Assembly: GCA_037443425.1 (NCBI GenBank)
Contig: JBBIOI010000119.1
Span: 1-10,075, forward strand
Source of the DNA: JBBIOI01 sp037443425
GTDB lineage: Bacteria; Desulfobacterota; BSN033; UBA1163
Length of the DNA stretch: 10,075 nt
Reading direction: 5' to 3'
The notes under the pieces are model-generated. The model was given only the letters and a program-made list of their open reading frames with translations, ran no database searches and had not been told where the DNA came from. The first letter of the stretch is position 1; each line of letters begins with the position of its first letter. Made by a program: the position numbers and the translations under genes. Shown here in pieces: positions 1 to 6,908 of this stretch.

Positions 1-10
1 TAATTAACGC

Positions 11-114
11 ATGACTTTTCAAGATCCCTTCCTAAAAATTTTGACAATTTTAATAAAATAAGATAAAAGATATTACTAAACTTATTCAAGTCTCGCAAGA
101 CTGAATAATTTTTT
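11..114 (+). promoter_or_regulatory. ilvE leader: possible attenuator-type region or promoter
   Basis: This is the untranslated region before ilvE, and two mutually exclusive readings are visible. (a) A 16-codon frame at 11-61 (ATG...TAA) reads MTFQDPFLKILTILIK. Six of its last nine residues are Leu or Ile. It is followed by a short perfect hairpin, AGTCT-CGCA-AGACT at 89-102, and a T-run at 109-114, which loosely resembles a transcription-attenuation leader of a branched-chain amino acid gene. (b) A TTGACA at 41-46 could be a -35 box with a poor -10 near 64-69 (TAAAAG, 17-bp spacing), which would put the promoter inside that frame. No Shine-Dalgarno is visible before 11 because only 10 bases precede it, and the T-run does not directly abut the 5-bp stem. 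AT-rich DNA gives Leu/Ile codons easily, so neither reading is firm. Confidence 0.2.
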
Positions 115-128
115 AGGAGGTCTAAATT

Positions 129-1046
129 ATGGTCCAGAAACTCGAAAAGATCTGGATGGATGGTAAACTTATCCCATGGGATGAAGCAAATGTACATATA
201 TTGACGCATAGTCTACATTACGGAGTAGGCGTCTTTGAAGGAATCCGTTGCTATCTTTGCTACGATGGTAAATCAGCCATTTTTAGATTAAGAGAACATA
301 TTGATAGATTATTTGATTCTGCAAAGATTGCAGATCTTACAATTCCATTTTCTAAAAAAGAGATTATAGAGGCCTGCAAAGAGACCCTCAGGGCTAATAA
401 ACTTAAAGAAGGCTACATAAGGCCTATTGTATTTATTGGTGAAGGTGTGATGGGAGTCCATCCGGGAAACAACCCAATCAGAGTTGCTATAATAACCTGG
501 TCATGGGGGGCATACCTCGGTGATGAAGCCTTAGAGAAGGGAATTCGTGTTAAAGTATCCTCATTTACTCGGCACCATGTAAATGTGATGATGACAAAGG
601 CTAAGATATGTGGGAATTATGTAAATTCTGTTCTTGCAAAAAGAGAGGTAACAAAATTGGGATATGATGAGGCATTAATGCTCGACACAGAGGGTTATGT
701 TTCAGAGGCAAGTGGTGAAAATATATTTATTGTTAAAAATGGAATTCTAAAGACAACTCCGCTTACCTCTGTACTAAATGGGATAACAAGAGATTCGGTT
801 ATCCAGATTGCAAAATCCAAAAATATTCCATTGATAGAAGAGAGATTCACACGTGATGAACTTTATACAGCTCATGAGGCATTCTTTACTGGAACCGCTG
901 CAGAATTGACACCAATTAGAGAGGTTGATGACAGGATAATTGGTGATGGAAAGCCAGGGCCGATAACAAGAGAATTACAGACAACCTTTTTCGATATTGT
1001 TAAAGGGAAAAATACGGAATATAAAGAATGGCTTGAATATCTATGA
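129..1046 (+). CDS. ilvE: Branched-chain amino acid aminotransferase
   Basis: A PLP-dependent class IV (fold type IV) aminotransferase. It interconverts leucine, isoleucine and valine with their 2-oxo acids, using glutamate/2-oxoglutarate, as the last step of branched-chain amino acid synthesis in the cytoplasm. The 305-residue length is normal for the family. Visible signatures are HSLHYGVGVFEGIRCY (residues 28-43), the PLP lysine K159 in the context AKICGNYVNS, the SEASGENIF segment (192-200) and GTAAELTPI (255-263). These are branched-chain-type rather than D-alanine aminotransferase or aminodeoxychorismate lyase features. The ATG is set by a perfect AGGAGG at 115-120, 8 nt upstream. It ends TGA, 7 bp from the convergent plsY, with no room for a separate terminator. 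The cysteine at 161 (usually glycine in AGGNY) is a mild variation. The family assignment is firm; exact substrate preference is inferred. Confidence 0.95.
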   Translation: MVQKLEKIWMDGKLIPWDEANVHILTHSLHYGVGVFEGIRCYLCYDGKSAIFRLREHIDRLFDSAKIADLTIPFSKKEIIEACKETLRANKLKEGYIRPIVFIGEGVMGVHPGNNPIRVAIITWSWGAYLGDEALEKGIRVKVSSFTRHHVNVMMTKAKICGNYVNSVLAKREVTKLGYDEALMLDTEGYVSEASGENIFIVKNGILKTTPLTSVLNGITRDSVIQIAKSKNIPLIEERFTRDELYTAHEAFFTGTAAELTPIREVDDRIIGDGKPGPITRELQTTFFDIVKGKNTEYKEWLEYL

Positions 1047-1053
1047 TAAAAAA

Positions 1054-1671
1054 TTAACTTTTCAATCTCAATTTATTTTCTGTTCCTGAAAGTAGCCTTA
1101 CGATATTAGATTGATGTCTATAAATTATTAATGCAGCAATAATTACGCTCAAAATAAAATAAGATTGAGAGTCACTCCTAAAAAATGAAATCAGTAAAGG
1201 CATAGTTAAGGAACAGATTATTGAACCAAGCGAGACAAACCTCCATTTCCAAACAATCAGTAAGAATATGAAGATTTCTAAAAGTACGGCTATTGGGGAT
1301 ATAATTAAGTATACACCTAATGCGGTAGCAACGCCCTTTCCTCCTTTAAAACCAAGAAATATAGAAAATACATGTCCAAGAAATGGGGAAAGTCCTGCAA
1401 TTGCAATCCAAACGTCGCCTGAGAGACCCCATTCATGGTTTAAACCCAGTTTTATTGCCACTCCTATTGGTATTGCACCCTTTAGGATATCGCCAACCAG
1501 TGTAAGTATTCCCAGTGTTTTGCCTGCTGTTCGAAAGATATTTGTCGCACCAATATTCTTACTTCCTGTCTTTCGTGGATCAATTTTTGAAAAGAGTTTT
1601 GCAAGGATTAATCCCGTGGGTATTGACCCCAATATATAACCCAAAAGTGCAATAAAAATCCCATTTGGCAT
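1054..1671 (-). CDS. plsY: Acyl-phosphate:glycerol-3-phosphate acyltransferase PlsY
   Basis: An integral membrane enzyme that transfers an acyl group from acyl-phosphate to the sn-1 position of glycerol-3-phosphate, the first committed step of phospholipid synthesis, working with PlsX (not in this window). The 205-residue protein has the hydrophobic multi-span profile of the family and its three conserved loops. These are GSIPTG (15-20) with TGSKNIGATN (35-44) and GDILKG (60-65); GHVFSIFLGFKGGKG (99-113), whose glycine-rich part is the substrate-binding loop; and YRHQSNIVRLLSGTE (184-198). The start ATG at 1671 follows AGGGGT, which overlaps the TAG stop of the upstream permease. The two genes are therefore closely spaced (9 bp) and probably co-transcribed and translationally coupled. 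PlsY beside an EamA transporter has no obvious functional link. Assignment is firm. Confidence 0.97.
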   Translation of the reverse strand: MPNGIFIALLGYILGSIPTGLILAKLFSKIDPRKTGSKNIGATNIFRTAGKTLGILTLVGDILKGAIPIGVAIKLGLNHEWGLSGDVWIAIAGLSPFLGHVFSIFLGFKGGKGVATALGVYLIISPIAVLLEIFIFLLIVWKWRFVSLGSIICSLTMPLLISFFRSDSQSYFILSVIIAALIIYRHQSNIVRLLSGTENKLRLKS

Positions 1672-1680
1672 ATTTTACCC

Positions 1681-2583
1681 CTACACAGTCTCTTCAATTT
1701 TTCTTTGGTTTACAAAAAAGATACCGATTGAAACAAGAGGTAAACCAATTAGTAAAGAAGTTGTTAACTCTTCTTTAAGAAATAAGATTCCTGAAAAGAC
1801 ACCGAATATAGGTGTAAAAAATGTAAAAGAAGATAATCTACTTACTGGATATTCATGAATGAGTTTAAACCATAAAAAATAACTTATAAACGCTACTATT
1901 ACAGATTGATAAAATAAAGAAGAGGCTATATAAAAGTCAAATCGATAAACCCATCTTGGTTCAATAATGGCGCTTAAGATTAAAAGAATTGGGATAGAGA
2001 ATAATAGCTGGTAAATAAAGGTGTTGATAGGATGGACTTTTTCAGCCATAAACCTTTTTATATATATAGTTGTTGCACCCCAAAAAAAGGCAGCCATTAT
2101 TTCGAGGATGTCTCCTATCCACATGGTTGGTTTTGCGGTTGAAGGTCTACCTCCAAAAACCACAAATATTCCAGAAAATGCAATAATCAATCCAATGATT
2201 TTTAATATATTCAACCTGTCTCCCTTTATAAAAAAATGTGCCCCTATTGCAACTATAAAAGGACTTAAATAAACAAATATAACAGATCGTGCTGCATCTG
2301 TATAAATCATTCCTAAATAGATACAAGCAAATTCTAATCCAAAGAGGATACCCACCATAAGACCATGAAAGAGCATCCTCCCTCTATGGAATAAGGTTTC
2401 CTTTCTATTTAAACAGTAGATTATTCCGCATATAGAAGCAATGATAGATCTCAATGTGGATGTGAATATAGGGGATAGACCTTGATTTGAATATTTTATA
2501 ACAGCATAATTAAACCCCCAAAAAATTGTTAACAGAATTAAAAGCAAGATTGCCTTTAAATCCAAATATTCCTTGTTTGCCAT
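1681..2583 (-). CDS. DMT-superfamily EamA-type transporter
   Basis: A 300-residue inner-membrane protein of the drug/metabolite transporter superfamily with two EamA repeats. About ten hydrophobic segments are visible, starting with AILLLILLTIFWGFNYAVIK (11-30). The second repeat begins near EIMAAFFWGATTIYIK (161-176), where the FWG motif recurs. The C-terminal GVFSGILFLKEELTTSLLIG (261-280) is the typical last pair of helices with the FLKEE-type motif. Members export or import amino acids, metabolites or drugs, and the substrate cannot be read from sequence. It is the first gene of a - strand pair with plsY. The ATG at 2583 has no recognisable Shine-Dalgarno (the upstream DNA is A/T only), so the start is less certain than the family. 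The 107-bp AT-rich gap to the divergent hydrolase gene must hold both promoters, but I could not identify a convincing pair of boxes. It ends with TAG. Confidence 0.9.
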   Translation of the reverse strand: MANKEYLDLKAILLLILLTIFWGFNYAVIKYSNQGLSPIFTSTLRSIIASICGIIYCLNRKETLFHRGRMLFHGLMVGILFGLEFACIYLGMIYTDAARSVIFVYLSPFIVAIGAHFFIKGDRLNILKIIGLIIAFSGIFVVFGGRPSTAKPTMWIGDILEIMAAFFWGATTIYIKRFMAEKVHPINTFIYQLLFSIPILLILSAIIEPRWVYRFDFYIASSLFYQSVIVAFISYFLWFKLIHEYPVSRLSSFTFFTPIFGVFSGILFLKEELTTSLLIGLPLVSIGIFFVNQRKIEETV

Positions 2584-2690
2584 TTTAAAATTTAATTTAA
2601 CAGAAAATATTTATTTTTGGCAATATAATTAACTATTGAGTCTTTAATTTTTTTTATAAAGAAGTTATATAAATCAAGAGGAAAGAATCC

Positions 2691-3668
2691 ATGATAGAAG
2701 AGATTTACAAAGACATTTTTAAGATCGAAATTCCGTTACCTAAAAATCCTTTAAAGTCACTAAATTCATACATTATAAAAGGTTGTGATAGAAATCTAAT
2801 TATAGACACAGGATGGAATCAAGAAGAATGTCTAATTGCAATGGAAAAAGGTCTTAGTGAAATTGGAATCGATTTAAAAAGGTCAGATTTCTTTATTACC
2901 CATTTACATGCAGACCATATTGGCTTAATCTCAACCATAGCAAATGAAGATAATAAAATTTTTTTTAACAAACCTGATGCAGAAAGGCTTAAATCCTCTA
3001 CATTATGGGAAGATGCTATAGATTTTGCAAGGATTCATGGTTTTCCTGAGGATGAATTAACATTAGCCATTAAATCTCACCCTGGGTTTAAATTTGGATT
3101 AAAATGGGATCTACCTTTTCATTTCATAAATGACGGAGATGAGCTGAAGGTAGGGGATTTCAAATTTAAATGCATACACACTCCAGGTCATTCTAAGGGG
3201 CATACATGCCTTTATGAACCCCAAAAAAAGATTTTTATATCAGGTGATCATGTACTCTATGATATAACCCCTACAATTCAACTTTGGTCAGATGAATGGA
3301 ATCCCCTTAAAGAATACATGTCAAGCTTGAATAAGGTCTTTGATTTAAAAGTTAATCTTGTTTTACCGGGTCATAGAAGCATATTTAAAGATTTAAAAGG
3401 GAGGGTAAATGAACTAAGAAAGCATCATAATCAGAGATTGGAAGAGATTAAGGCTATTTTAAAGATTGGGCCTAAAGATGCTTATCAGATAGCATCTCAA
3501 ATGAAATGGGATATTGTTTACGATTCTTGGGATCTATTTCCAGTTTCACAAAAATGGTTCGGTTTTGGAGAAACGATTGCCCACTTAAAGTATCTTATAG
3601 AGGAAGGAACTGTTGATAAAGTGATAGAAGATCAGAAGATTCTATTTAAATTAAATCATAACAGATAA
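2691..3668 (+). CDS. Metallo-beta-lactamase-fold hydrolase with C-terminal winged-helix region
   Basis: A 325-residue binuclear-metal hydrolase of the MBL fold. The metal ligands are complete: THLHADH (H71, H73, D75, H76), TPGHSKGH (H167), SGDHVL (D186) and LPGHRS (H228). After about residue 240 there is a helical C-terminal segment (ELRKHHNQRLEEI through WFGFGETIAHLKYLIEEGTV). It resembles the winged-helix tail found in LACTB2 and glyoxalase-II-like hydrolases. There is no signal peptide, so it is probably cytoplasmic. Likely chemistry is hydrolysis of a thioester, phosphodiester or lactone; the physiological substrate is unknown. The ATG has a good GAGG at 2678-2681 with 9-nt spacing. The gene appears monocistronic, divergent from the EamA transporter and convergent with the molybdoenzyme operon. 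Family firm, function open. Confidence 0.9.
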   Translation: MIEEIYKDIFKIEIPLPKNPLKSLNSYIIKGCDRNLIIDTGWNQEECLIAMEKGLSEIGIDLKRSDFFITHLHADHIGLISTIANEDNKIFFNKPDAERLKSSTLWEDAIDFARIHGFPEDELTLAIKSHPGFKFGLKWDLPFHFINDGDELKVGDFKFKCIHTPGHSKGHTCLYEPQKKIFISGDHVLYDITPTIQLWSDEWNPLKEYMSSLNKVFDLKVNLVLPGHRSIFKDLKGRVNELRKHHNQRLEEIKAILKIGPKDAYQIASQMKWDIVYDSWDLFPVSQKWFGFGETIAHLKYLIEEGTVDKVIEDQKILFKLNHNR

Positions 3669-3736
3669 GGAGAGGTCTGAAAAATCTTTTAAGATCGTGG
3701 AGGTAGGGTGAAAAAGCCTTTGAGCTAACACTTGCC

Positions 3737-4303
3737 TTAAGGATTGTTCTTGGGCCATTTAGGCTTAAAAATTATTGGAGGTCTTGTTTCGGAAGAATAT
3801 TTAAACCCATAAGCATTATTATTTTTGCCATAGAGGGTTTCAATATTTTTTAATGGCCCTGCATCTAAGGCCCTTGTTGGACAACCCATCACACATATTG
3901 GCTTTTTACCTTCTTTCCATCTTTCGATACAAAAATCACACTTTTCCATCAAAGCTTCACTATCTTCCCTGAATTGAGGGGCCTTATATGGGCATGAATC
4001 TAAGCAGAGACCACATCTATTTTTGCCTAAACAGAGTTTAGGATCAACCAAAACAATTCCATCCTCTTCTCTCTTAAATATTGCTCCTTGAGGACAAGAT
4101 TTAAGACATGAAGGATCGATACAATGATGACACTTTTTAATTATAAATGAAACGAAAAGATTAGGAAATTTGCCTTCCTCAATTGTTTCGATTTTTATCC
4201 AATTAACAGGCCCTGGAGGTATATTATTCCAGTCCTTACATGCAACAACACAAGCTTGACATCCAGTACATCGAGTCTGATCGAAGTAAAAGCCGATCTG
4301 CAT
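3737..4303 (-). CDS. 4Fe-4S electron-transfer subunit of molybdoenzyme (DmsB/NrfC-like)
   Basis: A 188-residue polyferredoxin that should carry electrons to or from the molybdopterin subunit encoded just upstream. Sixteen cysteines form four cluster motifs: C12/C15/C18/C22 (CTGCQACVVAC), C58/C61/C66/C70 (CHHCIDPSCLKSCP), C91/C97/C100/C104 (CLGKNRCGLCLDSCP) and C122/C125/C137/C141. The layout is that of DmsB/NrfC-type subunits. The third motif has C-x5-C where C-x2-C is usual, so that cluster may be unusual. No signal peptide or membrane segment is present. Start choice: a TTG at 4309 would overlap the upstream stop as TTGA, but the GGAG at 4312-4315 is only 2 nt from it. The same GGAG is an ideal 8 nt from the ATG at 4303, so the ATG is preferred. 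It lies 2 bp after the large-subunit stop and is almost certainly coupled to it. Confidence 0.93.
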   Translation of the reverse strand: MQIGFYFDQTRCTGCQACVVACKDWNNIPPGPVNWIKIETIEEGKFPNLFVSFIIKKCHHCIDPSCLKSCPQGAIFKREEDGIVLVDPKLCLGKNRCGLCLDSCPYKAPQFREDSEALMEKCDFCIERWKEGKKPICVMGCPTRALDAGPLKNIETLYGKNNNAYGFKYSSETRPPIIFKPKWPKNNP

Positions 4304-4305
4304 TT

Positions 4306-6504
4306 TCAAGACTCCATCTTTTCAACTTGAACAAGACAACTATTAGGTGTAAATGCTCCGCATGGGGAATGTTCATCCATAGTAAGGGTATTTGCGCAGC
4401 CACCACGATCAACGCCTTTTTCATCGGGTAAAAACCATGCACCTTGCGGTAAACACACAACCCCAGGCATTATCCTTTCTGTAACGCGTGCTTGTACAAT
4501 AATTTCGCCACGATCATTAAAGACTTTTACAAGATCACCTGATGATATCCCTCTCTGTCTTGCATCTTCAGTATTGATTTCAAGGGCATGAGGTTCAAGC
4601 TCCTTTAGCCAGGGGATTGTTTCGAATTGGCTATGAGCCCTCCTCTTTATATGCTTGTTTATTAATTGCAGTGGATACCGAGATCTTTTAGGATCATTAG
4701 GCCCTTCAGGTGGATCTATATATTTAGGAATAGGTGGGAGGTCTAATTTATTCATGGCAGCGATCTGTTCAGAATATATCTCAATCTTTCCAGAAGGTGT
4801 TGGAAATGGATTATTTTCAGGATCCTCAATCTGTTTCTTAAATGGGACATAGGGTTCATTTAATCTTATCCTGTATACGGCATTCTTTTTAAAGGATTCA
4901 TAATCCGGTATATCTGTTCCTTTAACAAATTCTATAATCCATTCTTCATCAGTTTTATCATTGAAATCTTTTATCCCGAGTCTTTTAGCGAGCTCTGTTG
5001 CAATATCAAGCTGGGATTTGGATTCATATAATGATTCAAACATCTTACACAAATAACCATAGAATGGAGGGCTACCCCCTGCTGTTATATCGTTTCGTTC
5101 AAACATTGTAGATGTAGGAAGAACAATATCTGCAAACCTTGCAGTGGCTGTCATAAATTGTTCTTGAACAACCATAAATTCAAGTCTTTTTAGCGCCTCT
5201 GCCCATTTTCTTGTATTTGGTAGTTGATTCACAGGATTACAATTCACTACATAAAAAAGCTTATAATCAGATGGATAACCTCCTTGTTTTCCTTTCAGAA
5301 TTGCATCAGAGAGTTTTGAAATATGAATGTGTGCACTACTTCTCCATTGTAAATAATTTTTGAGGATAGTTTTTCTATCAGGCATATCCTTTTCAATACT
5401 GTTTGGAGGAATGCTCATCAGCGGTCCCATCTTGAAAGGGAATGGATTGAAGGGAAATTGTGAACCAAGGGATCGACCCGCTGCATTTCCACCATGAATT
5501 CCAATATTTCCTGTCATCACGGCAAGAGTCATTGCCGCCCGATGGTATTGTTCTCCTATTGATGTTCGGCCCGGTGCTATCCCGGCAATCAAGGCAGAGG
5601 GCTTAATTGTTGCATATTGGCGTGCTAAATCTTTAATGGTTTTTTCTGATACACCTGTTATCCTCTCAGCCCAAAGTGGGGTCTTAGCAATTCCATCTGT
5701 CTTGCCAAAAAGATAATCACAATATTTATCAAACCCAACAGTAAAGCGATCTAAAAATTTCTGATCATGAAGCCCTTCTTCTACAATAACATATGCCATC
5801 GCTATTAGCATGGCTACATCAGTAGATGGTCTAATTGGAATCCACTGGTCAGCCAAAACTGCTGTTGAGTCACTAAATCTGGGATCAACTGAAACGATTT
5901 TAATCCCTTTCTCTTTAGCCTGTATCAGGTACCACATTGTATTTGTACCTTGAATGGATGTTGCTGGGTCACAGCCCCATAGTATAATAAATCTGGAGTT
6001 TAAAAGATCTTCCCTTGCATTTTCTACATGGATAGTTCCAAAGGTTGCTGCAGATGCAAAAGTGGCTCCTTCCCATGAGTAATATCCCCATGTGGTTGTA
6101 TAACCACCAAACATAGACAAAAGTCGCGCCATCGGCGTACCTGATTGTAGAAGTGTTACATTTCCTCCTCCCCCTCTATAAAGGATTGCTTGCGGACCAT
6201 AGGTATCTTTAACCCTTCTTAATTCAGCTGCAATCGTATCAAGGGCTTCATCCCATGATATCCTGCTAAATTTACCTTCACCTCTCTGCCCTGTTCTTTT
6301 TAAGGGAAATTTGATTCGATCAGGTGCATAAACCCTTTGTCTCAGTGCCCTACCTTTTGGACATGCCCTTAATTGTGGTTCTTCTCCATCATCAGTTTCT
6401 ATTCTAACAATCTTCCCTTCCTTGATATGTACCTTTAAAAAGCAGAGGCCACCACAATGATATGAACAGATTGTAGGAATTATAATTTCATCCTTTTCTT
6501 TCAT
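4306..6504 (-). CDS. DMSO-reductase-family molybdopterin oxidoreductase, catalytic subunit
   Basis: A 732-residue bis-MGD molybdenum (or tungsten) enzyme. The N-terminus carries a 4Fe-4S site C13-x3-C17-x3-C21...C48 followed by PKGR, spaced as in DmsA-type proteins. In GGYTTTWGYYSWEGA (133-147), Ser143 falls where DMSO-reductase-type enzymes place the Mo-ligating serine; there is no Cys or Sec candidate there. WGCDPATSIQG (176-186), VSVDPRFSDS (204-213) and FADIVLPTSTMFERND (457-472) are family cofactor-binding segments. The C-terminal dinucleotide-binding domain runs from about 605 to the end (INTEDARQRGISSGDLVKV, PQGAWF, CANTLTMDEHSP). No twin-arginine leader precedes the cluster, so it is probably cytoplasmic. 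It is followed directly by the iron-sulfur subunit, with no membrane anchor or TorD-like chaperone in the window. The substrate cannot be assigned; DMSO reductase, hydroxytransferase or an acyl-CoA/aromatic oxidoreductase are all possible. The start ATG has only a weak AGAGA Shine-Dalgarno. Confidence 0.92.
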   Translation of the reverse strand: MKEKDEIIIPTICSYHCGGLCFLKVHIKEGKIVRIETDDGEEPQLRACPKGRALRQRVYAPDRIKFPLKRTGQRGEGKFSRISWDEALDTIAAELRRVKDTYGPQAILYRGGGGNVTLLQSGTPMARLLSMFGGYTTTWGYYSWEGATFASAATFGTIHVENAREDLLNSRFIILWGCDPATSIQGTNTMWYLIQAKEKGIKIVSVDPRFSDSTAVLADQWIPIRPSTDVAMLIAMAYVIVEEGLHDQKFLDRFTVGFDKYCDYLFGKTDGIAKTPLWAERITGVSEKTIKDLARQYATIKPSALIAGIAPGRTSIGEQYHRAAMTLAVMTGNIGIHGGNAAGRSLGSQFPFNPFPFKMGPLMSIPPNSIEKDMPDRKTILKNYLQWRSSAHIHISKLSDAILKGKQGGYPSDYKLFYVVNCNPVNQLPNTRKWAEALKRLEFMVVQEQFMTATARFADIVLPTSTMFERNDITAGGSPPFYGYLCKMFESLYESKSQLDIATELAKRLGIKDFNDKTDEEWIIEFVKGTDIPDYESFKKNAVYRIRLNEPYVPFKKQIEDPENNPFPTPSGKIEIYSEQIAAMNKLDLPPIPKYIDPPEGPNDPKRSRYPLQLINKHIKRRAHSQFETIPWLKELEPHALEINTEDARQRGISSGDLVKVFNDRGEIIVQARVTERIMPGVVCLPQGAWFLPDEKGVDRGGCANTLTMDEHSPCGAFTPNSCLVQVEKMES
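4312..4315 (-). promoter_or_regulatory. Shine-Dalgarno that decides the start of the iron-sulfur subunit
   Basis: GGAG on the - strand, inside the last codons of the molybdopterin subunit gene. It is 8 nt from the ATG at 4303 and 2 nt from the upstream TTG at 4309. The spacing argues for the ATG as the true start. Confidence 0.6.
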
Positions 6505-6513
6505 AACGAAATC

Positions 6514-6543
6514 TCTATAACATTAAGTTTGATATTTTTTCAA
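6514..6543 (-). promoter_or_regulatory. Candidate promoter of the molybdoenzyme operon
   Basis: On the - strand, TTGAAA (6543-6538) and TATAGA (6519-6514) are separated by 18 bp, and the -10 is preceded by TG one base upstream (TGTTATAGA, an extended -10). The -10 ends only 9 bp before the ATG at 6504 and overlaps the weak AGAGA ribosome site. A transcript from it would therefore be nearly leaderless. That makes it either unusual or a chance match in AT-rich DNA. Confidence 0.25.
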
Positions 6544-6566
6544 GAAAAATTTTTCCCGTGATTTGG

Positions 6567-6671
6567 TTATATGGCTAATCTGGCAAATTCTTTACGGCGA
6601 CATTGCCAATAAGCATCCCATTCTCCATTTTGCTTAAAAAGTGGATTATCATTCCTATTGTACAAACTCAT
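6567..6671 (-). CDS. Possible 34-residue small protein or gene remnant
   Basis: An ATG-to-TAA frame on the - strand between the repeat and the molybdoenzyme gene. It starts MSLYNRNDNPLFKQNG and ends WDAYWQCRRKEFARLAI. The composition (acidic and basic residues mixed with WDAYW aromatics, no low-complexity run) looks more like a real protein than the surrounding AT-rich spacer. The family is not recognised. The Shine-Dalgarno is poor: AGGT lies only one base before the ATG. The same frame stays open upstream of the ATG (reading LINRGFSKKSFNLG) until a TGA formed inside the end of the palindromic repeat at 6713-6718. This could be the 3' remnant of a gene truncated by the repeat, or a small gene. 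No function is proposed. Confidence 0.3.
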   Translation of the reverse strand: MSLYNRNDNPLFKQNGEWDAYWQCRRKEFARLAI

Positions 6672-6712
6672 ACCTAAATTAAAAGATTTTTTACTAAAAC
6701 CTCTATTTATCA

Positions 6713-6785
6713 GTCATTGCGAGCCCGAAGGCCGTGGCAATCTCATAGATTCCTCAATTCGGATTCCCGTTTTGACGGGAATGAC
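6713..6785. repeat. Two-hairpin palindromic intergenic repeat (GTCATTGCGAG type)
   Basis: A 73-bp element bounded by the inverted ends GTCATT (6713-6718) and AATGAC (6780-6785). The left half folds as ATTGC (6716-6720) with GCAAT (6737-6741), enclosing GCC-CGAA-GGC (6723-6732). The right half is a perfect 8-bp hairpin, ATTCCCGT (6763-6770), loop TTTG, ACGGGAAT (6775-6782). The opening words GTCATTGCGAG and GGCAATCTC match, from memory, a dispersed REP/MITE-like repeat family in many Desulfobacterota, Nitrospirota and other anaerobe genomes. Only one copy is present here, so dispersal cannot be shown from this window. Its base composition is more GC-rich than the flanks. It may act as a processing or termination structure between the divergent transcription units. 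It is too small to encode anything. Confidence 0.75.
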
Positions 6786-6908
6786 GCAGTTGAGGGCAGA
6801 GATTAAATTATTCTTCGGAATAAGAATAGCATTGAAGATAAGTCAATACAACATAACTAACATAACTTATCACAGAAAAAAAGATACTTATAATAAAAAA
6901 ATGAAGTG

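Noticed and set aside
1..128. T-box riboswitch upstream of ilvE.
   Set aside because: Only 128 bases are available and neither the T-box core sequence nor the specifier stem is recognisable.
1268..1639. 123-codon + strand frame opposite plsY, and similar frames opposite the EamA and molybdoenzyme genes.
   Set aside because: Antisense shadows of well-supported genes, with no family signature of their own.
3680..3695. Small palindrome ATCTTTTAAGAT with a T-run on the - strand, as a terminator for the molybdoenzyme operon.
   Set aside because: The stem is only 4 bp of A/T-rich pairs with a 4-base loop, too weak to call an intrinsic terminator.
3700..3728. A GGAGGTAGG site followed by GTG-AAA-AAG-CCT-TTG-AGC-TAA, a six-codon frame with a strong ribosome site.
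   Set aside because: It lies in a 68-bp gap between convergent genes with no promoter or downstream partner; most likely chance or residue of decayed sequence.
4307..4309. TTG start giving a TTGA overlap between the molybdopterin and iron-sulfur subunits.
   Set aside because: The GGAG ribosome site is only 2 nt away from TTG but 8 nt from the ATG at 4303, which is the better start.
6070..6110. Possible selenocysteine (in-frame TGA) at the Mo-ligand position.
   Set aside because: The frame is uninterrupted and the residue at the expected ligand site is serine (Ser143).
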